Source: Anthostomella pinea (Eukaryota; Ascomycota; Sordariomycetes; Xylariales; Xylariaceae). From it: a DNA stretch of 64,000 bases. The notes under the pieces are model-generated. The model was not told the origin of the DNA, searched no databases, and saw only the letters and a list, made by a program, of their open reading frames with translations. Shown one piece after another: positions 1-12,545 of the stretch; the first letter of the stretch is position 1, and every line of letters begins with the position of its first letter. The stretch lies in contig CAUWAG010000019.1 of NCBI GenBank assembly GCA_963556695.1, forward strand, positions 1-64,000, in the 5' to 3' direction. The translations under genes were made by a program, and so were the position numbers.

Positions 1-2
1 AA

Positions 3-629
3 CATGCTCATGAAGGTGATTTATTTTTAAGTTTACCTTTAGTTGTATTAGCTATATTTTCAATATTTTTTGGTTATATAACTAAAGATGTTTTTATAGG
101 TTTAGGTTCAAGTTTTTTTATAGATAATAGTATTTTTATACATCCTGTTCATGAAATAATGTTAGATACTGAATTTGCAGTACCAGTATTATTTAAATTA
201 TTACCTTTAGTTTTCACTATTTCATTTAGTATTTTAGCGATCATTTTATCCGAATTTTTACCTGAATTTTTAATTAATTTTAAATTTTCTAAACTAGGGT
301 ATAATACTTTTGGTTTTTTTAATCAAAGATTTTTAATTGAAATGTTTTATAATAAATATGTAACAAATTTAGTCTTAAATTTAGGGGGACAAACTACTAA
401 AGTCTTAGATAAAGGAAGTATAGAAATATTAGGACCTTTTGGTTTAGAGGTAGGATTAACTAAATTGAGTAAAAATATTGCGTCTTTAAGTACAGGTATT
501 GTTACAACATATGCTTTATATATTTTGATAGGTATAATAGTATATTTATTAATTTTATACTTCTTTACTTTAACTTTTGATATAACAATACTAATAGGTT
601 TAGCTTTCTTTTCAATTTTATTTTTCTAA
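3..629 (+). CDS. nad5: NADH dehydrogenase subunit 5 (C-terminal part), mitochondrial
   Basis: This is the last 208 residues of a proton-pumping membrane subunit of respiratory complex I. The gene enters from the left edge of the window, so its start is not visible. The open frame begins [20 protein letters not shown] and continues through several hydrophobic segments to a TAA stop at 627-629; the segment [17 protein letters not shown] is typical of fungal Nad5 C-termini. It is followed 170 bases downstream by cob, the usual neighbour in ascomycete mitochondrial genomes. Nothing is broken in the visible part. It must be read with genetic code 4, like the rest of this segment, although this part happens to use no TGA codon. 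Confidence 0.93.
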   Translation, partial: HAHEGDLFLSLPLVVLAIFSIFFGYITKDVFIGLGSSFFIDNSIFIHPVHEIMLDTEFAVPVLFKLLPLVFTISFSILAIILSEFLPEFLINFKFSKLGYNTFGFFNQRFLIEMFYNKYVTNLVLNLGGQTTKVLDKGSIEILGPFGLEVGLTKLSKNIASLSTGIVTTYALYILIGIIVYLLILYFFTLTFDITILIGLAFFSILFF

Positions 630-644
630 TAATAAATAAAATTG

Positions 645-663
645 GTCGCTCCGCGGTCAAAAA
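645..663. repeat. Short GC-rich mobile-like cluster, copy 1
   Basis: A 19-base GC-rich tract containing the palindrome CCGCGG sits in the otherwise AT-rich spacer between nad5 and cob. Its exact reverse complement occurs at 5449-5467 inside the nad1 intron. This resembles the dispersed GC clusters known from fungal mitochondrial genomes. Confidence 0.6.
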
Positions 664-799
664 TTTATTATAAGTATTAAGGATTAAATATAACAAAAAA
701 TAATTGTATATAATACATAATAGAGCTTTTAAGAAAAAACTTTTATTTTCTTTATTTAACTAACTCTTTAGATAAAATAATATAACAAAAATAAAAAAA

Positions 800-1966
800 A
801 TGAGAATATTAAAAAGCCATCCTTTATTAAAATTAGTCAATTCTTATCTTATTGATGCATCTCAACCTAGTAATATTAGCTATTTATGAAATTTTGGGTC
901 TTTATTAGCTGTTTGTTTGATAATACAAATTATAACTGGTGTTACATTAGCTATGCATTATAGTCCTAATGTATTAGAAGCATTCAATTCTATAGAGCAT
1001 ATAATGCGTGATGTAAATAATGGATGATTAATTCGTTACTTACACAGTAATACAGCTTCAGCTTTTTTCTTTTTAGTGTATTTACACATAGGTAGAGGTA
1101 TGTACTACGGATCTTATAGATCTCCAAGAACATTAGTTTGAGCTATAGGTACAGTTATACTTATACTTATGATGGCTACAGCTTTCTTGGGTTATGTTTT
1201 ACCTTATGGTCAAATGTCTTTATGAGGTGCTACAGTTATTACTAATCTTATAAGTGCTATACCATGAATTGGACAAGATATTGTTGAATTCATTTGAGGA
1301 GGTTTCTCTGTAAATAACGCAACATTAAATAGATTCTTTGCATTACATTTTGTATTACCTTTTGTATTGGCTGCTTTAGCATTAATGCATTTAATAGCAC
1401 TTCATGATACAGCAGGGTCAAGTAACCCGTTAGGTGTATCAGGTAATTATGATAGATTACCTTTTGCTCCTTATTTCTTATTTAAAGATTTAATAACTAT
1501 ATTTATCTTTATATTTGTTTTAAGTTTATTTGTGTTCTTCATGCCTAATGTATTAGGAGATAGTGAAAATTATATAATGGCAAATCCAATGCAAACTCCT
1601 CCAGCTATAGTCCCAGAATGATACTTGTTACCATTCTATGCTATTTTAAGATCTATACCTAATAAATTATTAGGGGTTATTGCTATGTTTAGTGCAATTT
1701 TAGTTATAATGTTATTACCTATTACAGATTTAGGTAGATCTAAAGGTTTACAGTTTAGACCTTTAAGTAAGATAGCTTTTTATATATTTGTGGCTAATTT
1801 CTTAGTATTAATGAGCTTAGGAGCTAAACACGTTGAATCACCATTTATAGAATTTGGGCAAATAAGTACAGTTCTATATTTTGGACATTTTGCTTTAATA
1901 GTTCCAGCTATAAGTTTACTAGAAAATACTTTAGTAGACTTAAGTTTAAGTAAGACAAGTAAGTAG
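800..1966 (+). CDS. cob: Apocytochrome b, mitochondrial
   Basis: This is the haem-binding membrane core of the bc1 complex (complex III), 388 residues, the usual fungal length. The frame runs without a break from ATG at 800 to TAG at 1964-1966 when TGA is read as tryptophan, for example in the segments [20 protein letters not shown] and [18 protein letters not shown]. The PEWY motif of the quinol-oxidation site and the histidines of the haem-binding helices are present. The N-terminus [20 protein letters not shown] is typical. The gene has no intron, although cob is a frequent intron host in fungi. It lies between nad5 and trnC, the standard Sordariomycete arrangement. Confidence 0.97.
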
Positions 1967-2019
1967 TATATAATTAGTTCTTGTTATACAAAATATATTA
2001 TGTATTATACATAATATAG

Positions 2020-2092
2020 AAGATTATGATGTAGTTGGTCTACACTTTGATTGCAGATCTTAAGTCTGAGGTTCAATTCCTCCATAATCTTG
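2020..2092 (+). tRNA. trnC: tRNA-Cys (anticodon GCA), mitochondrial
   Basis: The acceptor stem AAGATTA pairs with TAATCTT, the D arm is GTAG-TTGGT-CTAC, and the T arm is GAGG-TTCAATT-CCTC. The anticodon loop TTGCAGA gives GCA. The anticodon stem is weak, with mismatches, but the location between cob and cox1 is where trnC sits in many Sordariomycetes. Confidence 0.8.
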
Positions 2093-2228
2093 TTAAATAT
2101 TAGAGTAATTATCTAGCTTCTTTTTATCAGAAAATTAAAAATAAATTATAATATAATAAATCTACATTTATTATATCTAAGGAATGCTCATGCTTGTGTA
2201 TATCGTTCAAGATCAAGGGGATAGGCAC

Positions 2229-3893
<1,665 letters not shown>

Positions 3894-4032
3894 GGTTTTA
3901 TAGCTAGATTATTCTAATGTTACCCTGATTTGAGTATAAACCGTTATTTTAGTTAAAAAATTTTTTTCTTAATAAAGTTACTTTTAACTTTATTAAAATT
4001 TTATATATAGATATTTATAAATATACTATATA

Positions 4033-4103
4033 TTCTCATTAGCTCAAAGGTAGAGCAGGATACTTCTAATATCCTGATTTTAGTTCGAATCTAAAATGAG
4101 AAT
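4033..4103 (+). tRNA. trnR: tRNA-Arg (anticodon TCT), mitochondrial
   Basis: Acceptor TTCTCAT pairs with ATGAGAA; the D arm is GCTC/GAGC; the anticodon loop CTTCTAA gives TCT, reading AGA/AGG. The T arm TTTTAG-TTCGAAT-CTAAAA is well paired. Its position between cox1 and nad1 matches other Sordariomycetes. Confidence 0.9.
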
Positions 4104-4208
4104 TCGGATAATAAGTAATTAACTTAAATTTTAATTACTTTTCATTTATATTTAATATATTCTTTATATTATTTATGTAGAATATATTAATCTAATTAAT
4201 AAGAAAAA

Positions 4209-6448
4209 ATGTTCTATTTACCTCCAACTCTTATATCAATTATTGAAGTTCTTTTAGTTATAGTTCCAGCATTGCTTAGTGTAGCTTATGTTACGGTTGC
4301 AGAAAGAAAAACTATGGCAAGTATGCAAAGAAGATTAGGTCCTAATGCTGTAGGATATTACGGATTATTACAAGCATTTGCAGATGCTTTAAAACTTCTT
4401 TTAAAAGAATATGTAGCACCTACACAGGCTAATATAATATTATTTTTTTTAGGTCCAGTGATAACTTTAATTTTTGCATTATTAGGATACGGAGTTATTC
4501 CTTATGGACCCGGTTTAGCCATTAGTGATTTTAATTTAGGAATATTGTATTTGTTAGCTGTTTCATCTTTAGCTACATATGGTATATTGTTAGCTGGTTG
4601 AAGTGCTAATAGTAAATATGCTTTTTTAGGTTCTCTTAGAAGTACTGCTCAATTAATTAGTTATGAATTAATTTTAAGTTCTGCTTTATTACTAGTAATT
4701 ATGCTTACCGGTAGTTTAAATTTAACTGTAAATGTAGAATCACAAAGAGCTGTTTGATTTGTATTACCTTTATTACCTATATTTATAATATTTTTTATAG
4801 GATCTATAGCAGAAACTAATAGACCTCCTTTTGATTTAGCTGAGGCTATTAACTAATAGATTTGGCCTCATTAAAGATCACAAATTGCTGGAAATTCCAA
4901 CTATTAAATAGCATAGGACAATCAGCAGGGAATTTAACTTATATTTTGTTAAAACTTTCAGAGACTAAATGTGATCATTTAATATAAATAAATTATATTA
5001 AATAAGATATAGTCCAATCTTGTATGAAAATACAAGTAATAATTATTTAAATAATATTTAAATATAATACAAGTAAATTACTCCCTATATGTAAAATATA
5101 GCCATCGTATGACTATACAAAAAATTTGTGTAGTAGGCCGTAGATATTTTTATACTTCAACCTTAAAATCTTAATTACCTCCACCTATAATAATTTCAAC
5201 TGTTCAAAATTGAGATAAAAAAGATTTTAGCCTATCTTTTAGAAATATGTTAAAAAATAAAGCAGGTATTTATTACTGTAAATACTGATCAATATATTGG
5301 AAGTCCTAAAGATTTTTATTTAAGACTTAATGAGCATATAAAAAATAAGAAGTCTAATCACCTAAATAAAAAAAAAGACCTTTTTTTTTATAAAGGAGGA
5401 CGACGCACTACAAAAAGCATTTAATAAATATGGCTTAGATAAATTTAATTTTTGACCGCGGAGCGACGTATATGTATATTTTACATTTGAGAATAAAATT
5501 ATGTGTTCTAAACATCTCATTGACCTAGAAACCTGTTATATAGCAAAATTTAGTTTTTATACTCTTTATAATTTTAAGATTGTGCTACAAGTATATTAGG
5601 GTATAAACATACTAAATAAACTATATTAAAAAGGGTGAAGCATTATGAGATTAAATAGAATCATCCTATGCAGGGTAAAACTCATACTAAGGAAGCACTT
5701 GCTCTAATAGGTAAGCCAGGAAAGTTAAACCTGATATTAGTAAAAACCAAAGTGAATTAAGTAAAAGTAATTTAAGTGAAAAGAAAAATAAAGGCTATTC
5801 AGGTGTAGGTATTTAAGATTTATAGGGTAATTTTAATTTAAAGTTTAAAAATAACCTAGAGTTAGCTAAACATTTAACTATCTCTATAGTTACAGTAGGT
5901 AAGTATTTAAATAATGGTCTTGTATATAATAAAATTTAGAGGTTTAAACCTATACAAGATTAATGTGTTAGATTTTAGAGGAATCAGAATTAGTTAGTGG
6001 ATTTATGACAGAACACGCTGCAGTTGTTTTTGTGTTCTTTTTTTTAGCTGAATATGGTAGTATTGTGTTAATGTGTATATTAACAAGTTTATTATTTTTA
6101 GGTGGTTATCTAATATTAGATATTGTTTATTTATTAACTTATTTAGATTTCATTATTTGAGAAATATTTATTATAGATTGAGTTCTTATTTTAGATTATT
6201 TTGTAGAGGATATAATGAATACACCTGCTTTAGAGGGATTAATATATGGTTTCAGTTTAGGATTAAAAAGTTCTATGATGATATTTACTTTTATTTGAGC
6301 TAGAGCTTCTTTCCCTAGAATACGTTTTGATCAATTAATGTCCTTTTGTTGAACAGTTTTATTACCAATAGTGTTTGCTTTTATCATATTAGTACCTTGT
6401 ATTTTATATAGTTTTGATATATTCCCTATTAATATAAATTTATTTTAA
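4209..6448 (+). CDS. nad1: NADH dehydrogenase subunit 1, mitochondrial, two exons
   Basis: This is the complex I membrane subunit next to the quinone site. Exon 1 is 4209-4847 (213 codons, ending PPFDLAEA) and exon 2 is 5981-6448 (starting [17 protein letters not shown], ending in TAA), together 368 residues, a normal length. The highly conserved family segment [16 protein letters not shown] is rebuilt exactly when the intron 4848-5980 is removed. The first exon ends in T, as expected at a group I 5' splice site. TGA is used for tryptophan, as in [12 protein letters not shown]. The frame is otherwise intact, so the gene should be functional if the intron splices. Confidence 0.93.
5365..5407. 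repeat. A/T palindrome plus GGAGGACGACG tail
   Basis: Long A and T runs flank GACC, then comes ATAAAG and a GC-rich tail AGGAGGACGACG. A near-twin with GGTC in the middle and a shorter tail lies at 12726-12757. The reverse complement of the tail recurs at 10332-10343. These look like copies of a small dispersed hairpin element. Confidence 0.5.
5449..5467. repeat. Short GC-rich mobile-like cluster, copy 2
   Basis: Exact reverse complement of the tract at 645-663, with the central palindrome CCGCGG. Here it interrupts the remnant of the intron endonuclease, right after a segment reading [11 protein letters not shown], so it probably inserted after or during decay of that ORF. Confidence 0.6.
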
Positions 6449-6605
6449 ATCTTATTTTTTAAGATCTTATGAAAAATTAATATGTCCTTCGGATCGAAGG
6501 GTAAAAAAATTTTATTTTTTTATATAATATAATCGTGTAATTGTTTACTTATGATGTAATTTTAATTTAATTATGTGGGAAGTTTTATTTTAATTTAAAT
6601 AATAA

Positions 6606-8081
6606 ATGTTGTTGTCATCTTTATTATTAATACCTATAGTAGGGATATTTTTAATCTCTAGTAATATGTCTTATGAAGATACAGAAATAAAAATAAGATC
6701 CTATAAAACAACAGCTTTTGTAGCATCTATTATAAATTTAGTTATATCTTTAGTAATATTTATATTATTTGATTTTAGCAGTAATCAATTTCAGTTTGTA
6801 CAAGAACATTATGATATGAACTTATTTGATGTTTATTTAGGGGTAGATGGAATATCCATATATTTTATATTGTTAACTACAATAATAATGCCTATAGCAA
6901 TATTATCTAACTGAAATTCAATAACTGAAAATGTTAAATCTTATTTAATAATTATGTTATTACTAGAAACATTATTGTTAGCAGTTTTTTTAGTATTAGA
7001 CATTTTATTATTCTATATATTTTTTGAAAGTATACTACCCCCTTTATTTTTATTGATAGGTTTATTTGGATCTAGTAATAAAGTAAGAGCTAGTTTTTAT
7101 TTATTCTTATATACATTATTAGGTTCTTTGTTTTTATTATTATCTATTTTAACTATGTCTTCTATAATGGGAACTACTGATTTTGATGCTTTATTTAAAA
7201 CAAATTTTGATTATACTACACAAGTATTCTTATTCTGTGGAATATTTATAGCATTTGCAGTAAAAACTCCTACTATATTTTTAAATAACTGATTATTAAA
7301 AGCTCATGTAGAATCCCCTTTAGGTGGAAGTATTATCTTAGCGGGTATTGTTTTAAAATTAAGTTTATATGGTATATTTAGATTAATTTTACCTATATTA
7401 CCTAAAGCATCTTTAGATTATACATTTATAGTATTTGTAATAGGTGTAATAACAATAATATATGCTAGTTTTAGTACATTAAGAACTACAGATATTAAAG
7501 AGTTAATAGCTTATAGTTCAGTATCTCATGCTGCTGTTTACTTGATAGGAGTATTTAGTAATACAATACAGGGAATAGAAGGAGGAATACTTCTAGGTTT
7601 AGCTCATGGATTTGTATCTAGTGGTTTATTTATATGTGCAGGGGGTGTATTATATGATAGATCTGGAACTAGATTAATACATTATTATAAAGGTATAACT
7701 CAAATGATGCCTTTATTTTCGATATTATTTTTTATTTTATCTTTAGGTAACTGTGGAGCTCCTTTAACTTTAAATTTTGTAGGTGAATTTATGTCTCTTT
7801 ATGGAGTATTTGAAAGATTACCTGTTCTAGGTGTATTTGCTAGTTCTTCTATAGTATTTTCTGCTGCTTATACTATATATATGTTTAACCGTATAGCATT
7901 TGGTGGATCATTTACTAGATTCTTTGAAGAAAATATAAGTGATCTTACTAAAAGAGAATTCTTTTTATTATTTACATTAGTAGCCTTTACTGTTATTCTT
8001 GGTATATATCCTTCTATTATTTTAGATGGACTACACTATTCAGCCACAAATTTAATATATAAATATAATTTATTGGTTTAG
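6606..8081 (+). CDS. nad4: NADH dehydrogenase subunit 4, mitochondrial
   Basis: This is the proton-pumping antiporter-like subunit of complex I, 491 residues. The frame is open from ATG at 6606 to TAG at 8079-8081 in code 4, with TGA tryptophans at 6912 and 7290. Family landmarks are IFFESILPPLFLLIGLFGS, LKAHVESPLGGSIILAG and SVSHAAVYLIGVFSNTIQGI. The protein is a chain of hydrophobic helices. It lies between nad1 and atp8 as in other Sordariomycete mitochondrial genomes, and I see no intron or break. Confidence 0.95.
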
Positions 8082-8224
8082 TACTATTTAATAATACGGT
8101 GGTTATAGTTTACTCTGAAAATAAAAAAAAAAATATATAGTTGTTTCCTTAATTAAAATATTTTCGTTTTATAATAAACGCTAATACTTATTAAATAGTA
8201 TTTAATAACACGATTATTATTAAT

Positions 8225-8377
8225 ATGCCTCAATTAACACCATTTTATTTTGTAAATGAAGTAACTTTTGCTTTTGTTATAATTATAATAACAATATATA
8301 TGTTATCTAAATACATATTACCTAGATTTGTTCGTTTATTTTTAGCTCGTACTTTTATATCTAAATTATTTAATTAA
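8225..8377 (+). CDS. atp8: ATP synthase F0 subunit 8, mitochondrial
   Basis: A 50-residue protein beginning MPQLTPFYFVNEVTFAFVII and ending ARTFISKLFN, with one N-terminal membrane helix and a basic C-terminus. The MPQLTPF start is the family signature. It is part of the F0 stator. It lies directly upstream of atp6, its constant partner in fungi. Confidence 0.95.
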   Translation: MPQLTPFYFVNEVTFAFVIIIITIYMLSKYILPRFVRLFLARTFISKLFN

Positions 8378-8567
8378 TATTTATACTACATGAAGTAGTA
8401 GATTTTTAAAATATTATATTAAATATAAATTAAATTTATCAAGATTTACATTTCAATTATTAATACTAAAGTTAAATTAAGAAAGTAATCTAGTAATATC
8501 TATTACCAGATTAGTTTTAAACTTTGAGTTTTAATTAACTATTGAATACAGTTATGATAGTTTTACA

Positions 8568-9362
8568 ATGGAAAAAATAACCAACTTTTTTAATTTTAAT
8601 AGAGAAATAATTAGCCCTTTAAATCAATTTGAAATAAGAGATTTATTAAGTATTGATGCACCTATATTAGGAAATTTACATATATCAGTAACTAATATAG
8701 GATTATACTTAATGTTAGGTGCTTTTTTTATATTAACTCTTAACCTTTTAAGTACAAATTATAATAAATTAGTAGGTAATAATTGATCAATAAGTCAAGA
8801 ATCTTTATATGCAACTATTCATAGTATAGTAACAAATCAAATAAACCCTAGAAATGGACAAATATACTTTCCATTTATATATGCTTTATTTATATTTATC
8901 TTAATTAATAACTTAATTGGAATGGTTCCTTACACTTTTGCTTCTACAAGTCATTTTGTATTAACATTTGCATTAAGTTTTACTATAGTTTTAGGTGCAA
9001 CAATATTAGGATTCCAAAAACACGGTCTAGTATTTTTCTCTCTTTTAGTGCCTGCTGGTTGTCCTTTAGCTTTATTACCTTTATTAGTTTTAATTGAGTT
9101 TATTTCTTACTTAGCTAGAAATATTTCTTTAGGTTTGAGATTAGCAGCTAACATATTATCAGGTCACATGTTGCTTAATATATTAGCAGGTTTCACATAC
9201 AATATAATGACAAGTGGAATAATATTCTTTTTCTTAGGTTTAATACCCTTGTCTTTTATTATAGCATTTTCAGGTCTGGAGTTAGGTATAGCCTTCATTC
9301 AAGCTCAAGTTTTTGTGGTTTTATCTTCAGGTTATATAAAGGATGGTTTGGATCTTCATTAA
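8568..9362 (+). CDS. atp6: ATP synthase F0 subunit a, mitochondrial
   Basis: This is the subunit forming the proton half-channels against the c-ring, 264 residues, open in code 4 from ATG at 8568 to TAA at 9360-9362. The key arginine helix is present in LEFISYLARNISLGLRLAAN-type sequence (read here as EFISYLARNISLGLRLAAN), followed by the conserved segment AFIQAQVFVVLSSGYIKDGL at the C-terminus. The leader is probably cleaved after assembly, as in other fungi. It is the last intact protein gene before the degenerate stretch that precedes rns. Confidence 0.96.
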
Positions 9363-10512
9363 AGCCTTTACATTTACTAAGCAACCAGTAGTAAGCGATT
9401 TAGTTAGTTTTATGCATAGATATATTTTATAATTAGTTTTTTTATTAAAATGTTGATCTTAACTTTAAAGATTTTTAAATTGAAGTTTGTTTAAAGGGGA
9501 GGTGTACTAATTCTATTCTTATCGATAAAGGCCAATTGAATAGAGGTGAAGTGGCAGTGGTAATAGTCTTAATTTAAAACATTAATTTTCTATTAATATA
9601 GAAGTTTAAATCTTATAAACTATTTTATGCTAATATGGTTTGTATATAATAATAAATTAAATTTAAACCAATTTAAGATAAGTTATAGTAAACAACATAT
9701 TAGTGTATAAAATTACTTTGAGTGTAGAATTGAGGTTTTAAATAGAAAAGAGATTAAATTAGTCAATAGTATATAATATTTAAATATGTATAATATATTT
9801 AGAATAATCAATTTAAACCTAATATAATAAATATTAGATCCTCTTTAGTAGAATATCGGAGAAGATATTTATAGTAAAGCCGATAATAAGATATAATGTA
9901 AAATTACTAATTTAAAATAGATATAGATATCTAAAATTCTAATTAATAAATTAAAAAGGTTTAGGTTATTCAGGTTTATTTAATTTGTAATAGTATAAAA
10001 GATTCAGGTGTTTATATGTAAAGTTTAATGTAGCAGAACTTATATGAATACACCAAAAGTTAACTTTTGCTAATTTAAAATTACATAAAACAAATGTAAT
10101 ACGAATTATAGTTAATTATGATGAATTAATAAAATAAAAAATATAATGCAAAAGCTAAAAATAATAAGTATATACAATATTTATATAATTTAAACTTCTC
10201 ATATAGATAATCTTTCTATTCTAAGTATATTATTATTTAGAATTATAATTGGAGTACCTTCTATAACCATATATTATTTAATATCTATACGAATATATAA
10301 AGGTCAATTATATTATGTGGAGGTAGAACCTCGTCGTCCTCCTAAACGTAATCATCAATGATTCGTCTTAAATGGAAGGAAAAATTATTACCTCGTATTA
10401 AGTGTCGTTGAGTTAAAATATACGGGACTGGAAAACGTAAATAATTTATTAAGTTAGTGTTTTTTAATTTAATCATGGGTAATTTATTTTATATATATTA
10501 AATATGATAATG
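9363..10512. other. Noncoding degenerate mitochondrial spacer
   Basis: No ORF of useful length exists in code 4. The stretch holds short tracts resembling intron-ORF debris (for example a conceptual HQWFVLNGRKNYYLVLSVVE near 10,350) and the GC-rich tail at 10332-10343 shared with the nad1 intron. The part near 9,620-9,760 resembles 10,990-11,115 imperfectly, sharing pieces such as TAATAATAAA and AAATAGAAAA, which suggests an old duplication. Confidence 0.5.
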
Positions 10513-10679
10513 TGCAAGAATAATAGGGATAGGTTTAGCTACTACTGGTTTAATAGGAGCAGGAGTCGGAATTGATGTAGTTTTTGGAGCTTTAATATGT
10601 TATTTTAGGTTTTGCTTTCTCAGAAGCTACTGGTTTATTTGCGTTAATGATAGCTTTTTTGCTTTTGTATATAGCTTAA
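10513..10679 (+). pseudogene. atp9: Broken atp9 (ATP synthase subunit c) with an internal deletion
   Basis: Two parts of subunit c can be read. The first reads GLATTGLIGAGVGIDVVFGA. The second, in another frame, reads LGFAFSEATGLFALMIAFLL and ends YIA before TAA. The roughly 17 residues that normally join them, including the conserved ARNPS loop, are deleted, and the junction shifts frame. The proton-binding glutamate is still visible in FSEATG. The start region is also damaged. A functional copy must therefore lie elsewhere, either outside this window in mtDNA or in the nucleus, where many filamentous ascomycetes keep an atp9 gene. Confidence 0.8.
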
Positions 10680-11496
10680 ATTATATATAATTATATTTTT
10701 AGTTAAGCTATCACAATTATATCTGAATTTATAAAATTAAAGTATATTAATTTGTATTCATAAAAAATTATTTAGGTGTTTTTATTAACCTGCTATTTCC
10801 TTTCTTGTTTTATAGATTGATAGTGTCATAGTGCACTCCGTTTCGGAGGCCTTAATTGACCAGAAATGCGCATTACTCAATATCCAAGGCTTACCCTCTT
10901 GTTGGTATTAGAGAAATACATAGATTCTATAAGGATCTTAAAAAAGGGGTAGGGTAAGTGGAAAGGAAAATGTTCATGAACATTTTCCTATGTTTTGGAG
11001 ATAATAATAAACTAAATTTGAAAGAATTTAAGTAAAGTTATAGTGGATAATATGTCTGTATAAATATTATACTTCAAGCGAAGGGTTTAGGTTTCAAATA
11101 GAAAATATTATAAATTAATAGATAACTTTATCAAAATATAGAATTTAAATGCGAGCTTTGCAAAGCCTACATAAAACTATAATTTAGAGAGACATTTTTA
11201 ACTAGAAATAGCTTGGTATTATTCGAAACTTTCAAATATTTAATTAATAATATTCAAAAATTATAGGCATATTTTAATTATGTATATATAATATTAATTA
11301 TGCTGATATTTTTTAATCAGGTTGGGTGTAGAATTTTATTAATATAAGTTTATATTAATGTAATTTGAGGCATTGGTTATATTAATATAACCAATTAGTA
11401 CGGAGTGGGTCGTGGTAGAGCCGTACGTTAATCTGTATATAACATATTTGGAGTTGTATAAAGGCCAAAAAATTTAACTTGATGAGAATAAATTAC
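10680..11496. other. Degenerate mitochondrial spacer
   Basis: No ORF can be supported. It contains the first copy of the 75-bp direct repeat (11136-11210) and a GC-richer patch near 11,400 (GGTCGTGGTAGAGCCGTACG). No complete intron core was recognised in this part. Confidence 0.4.
11136..11210 (+). repeat. 75-bp direct repeat, copy 1
   Basis: Identical by eye to 12919-12993. It contains the hairpin-forming palindrome GCTTTGCAAAGC. The two copies bracket the inverted atp9 fragment, the two orphan intron cores and trnR(ACG), so recombination between them could delete that block. Confidence 0.85.
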
Positions 11497-11588
11497 CTCT
11501 CATGGACGGATTTCTAGCTACACCTAGAAATAAAGCTCCAAAAACTACACCAATTCCGACTCCTGCACTTATTAAATCAGTAATTGTT
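11497..11588 (-). pseudogene. atp9: Second atp9 fragment, inverted
   Basis: On the minus strand, conceptual translation gives DLISAGVGIGVVFGALFLG followed by VARNPSMRGN, the middle of ATP synthase subunit c, including the ARNPS loop that is deleted from the + strand fragment at 10513-10679. It overlaps that fragment in the glycine-rich helix and has no start or end. It is a partial inverted copy of the same gene, so the two pieces record a rearrangement and not one spliced gene. Confidence 0.75.
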
Positions 11589-11639
11589 ATACCTCGGTCT
11601 TGTCTCTTATTGAAAAATAATAGATTATATTATATTATT

Positions 11640-11830
11640 ACAAATTGCAAAGTCCTCCTATTATAGAATAGTTCAGGTTAATCAGCAGGTAAGTTAATAA
11701 ATATTTTAGTTAAAACCTCCAGAGATTACTTTAATATATCTTAGTAAATATAGAATATTTATATTTAAAGATAAAGACATAATCCCATCTTGCTTGAGAA
11801 TGCAAGTTAATACTAATGTCTATATGGCCG
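11640..11830 (+). other. Orphan group I intron core, copy A
   Basis: The pieces AATCAGCAGG (near 11681), CCTCCAGAGATTACTTTA (near 11718) and AAAGACATAATCCCATC (near 11771) are in the order and spacing of the nad1 intron core at 4920-5015. No host exon can be read on either side, so this is a stranded intron remnant. Confidence 0.6.
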
Positions 11831-12159
11831 CTTCAGACGTTGATAACTATTTATCAAGTATTAACAAATACTTGATAAATAAATAATTTATCTAGCATTC
11901 ACAGTTACTTATTTAATAATTTACCTTATGTTAGTAGTTACTTAATAAAGGATCCATGATTTATTTTATTCATTGGAGGTTTAATAAGCTTATTTATATT
12001 TATTTAGGTTGCTTTGTTTATATATTATTTTTTACCTAAACCTGGATTTACCTCAAGTAAATCCGCGCCTTCAGGTTTTAAGTACAAATGATATCCATGA
12101 AAAGGTGAGTGAATTCTTATTCCTCGATCTCGTGTTTATATTCTAATTTTATAATATAT

Positions 12160-12230
12160 GGTGTGTTAGTTTAATGGTAGAATATAGTAGTACGGTTACT
12201 ATCGTATAAGTTCGAGTCTTATACACACTT
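12160..12230 (+). tRNA. trnR: tRNA-Arg (anticodon ACG), mitochondrial
   Basis: Acceptor GGTGTGT pairs with ACACACT, with a G-T pair at the end. The anticodon stem is TAGTA/TACTA with loop GTACGGT, giving ACG. The T arm is ATAAG-TTCGAGT-CTTAT. A trnR for CGN codons is normal in fungal mtDNA. It sits alone between the two orphan intron cores. Confidence 0.75.
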
Positions 12231-12359
12231 CAGCAATTTATATTGAATTTAAGCTACTCCTGGATAGGTTTCAAATTTGAATTAAAGCACCCTACACTAC
12301 ACTTACTTCAACGTTTGCTTAAGTTAGCTAATAATAACTAATACTTGATTATACTGTAC

Positions 12360-12545
12360 CCTCAAGATATAAAAGTTTTAAATGATTCCTTCAAATGGTA
12401 ATAATATTCTATTTGAAGGAAAATTGCAGGGAATTTAGTGTTTTTAATAAAAATATTAACACCTTCAGAAATTGGACATTTTGTAAATATGAAGGCATAA
12501 TCCTATATTATAAGTGATTATAGGTTAGTCCTTGGTAGTATACGA
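12360..12545 (+). other. Orphan group I intron core, copy B
   Basis: Pieces resembling the nad1 core are visible: TTGCAGGGAATTTAGTG near 12424, CCTTCAGAAATTGGAC near 12462 and AAGGCATAATCCTATATTA near 12492. Short readable stretches lie on both sides (DPWFILFIGGLISLFIFI at 11,943-11,996 and IGALFMVIIGLAFVTIMFLL near 12,590-12,650) and could be exon debris of an unidentified membrane-protein gene. I cannot name it. Confidence 0.5.

Larger units (their letters stand above)
5252..5965 (+). pseudogene. Decayed GIY-YIG homing endonuclease (with NUMOD3 and NUMOD1 remnants)
   Basis: Three family pieces can be read in different frames inside the nad1 intron. First comes KAGIY, followed after a frame change by [18 protein letters not shown] (the GIY-YIG catalytic module, near 5252-5345). 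Then comes [20 protein letters not shown] (NUMOD3-like DNA-binding repeat, near 5660-5735), and then [20 protein letters not shown] (NUMOD1-like helix-turn-helix, near 5860-5920). Frameshifts and stops, plus the GC-rich insert at 5449-5467 and the A/T palindrome at 5365-5407, separate them. The protein cannot be made, so the intron should no longer be able to home. Confidence 0.75.
4848..5980 (+). other. Group I intron in nad1 with a decayed homing endonuclease
   Basis: The 1,133-base intron shows a group I core: AATCAGCAGG near 4920 (Q-like), TTTCAGAGACTAAATG near 4957 (R-like) and AAGATATAGTCC near 5003 (S-like). These are the classic ascomycete patterns. The 5' splice site follows a T. The ORF it once carried is described separately. 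I did not fold the full secondary structure, so the group I subclass is not assigned. Confidence 0.85.
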
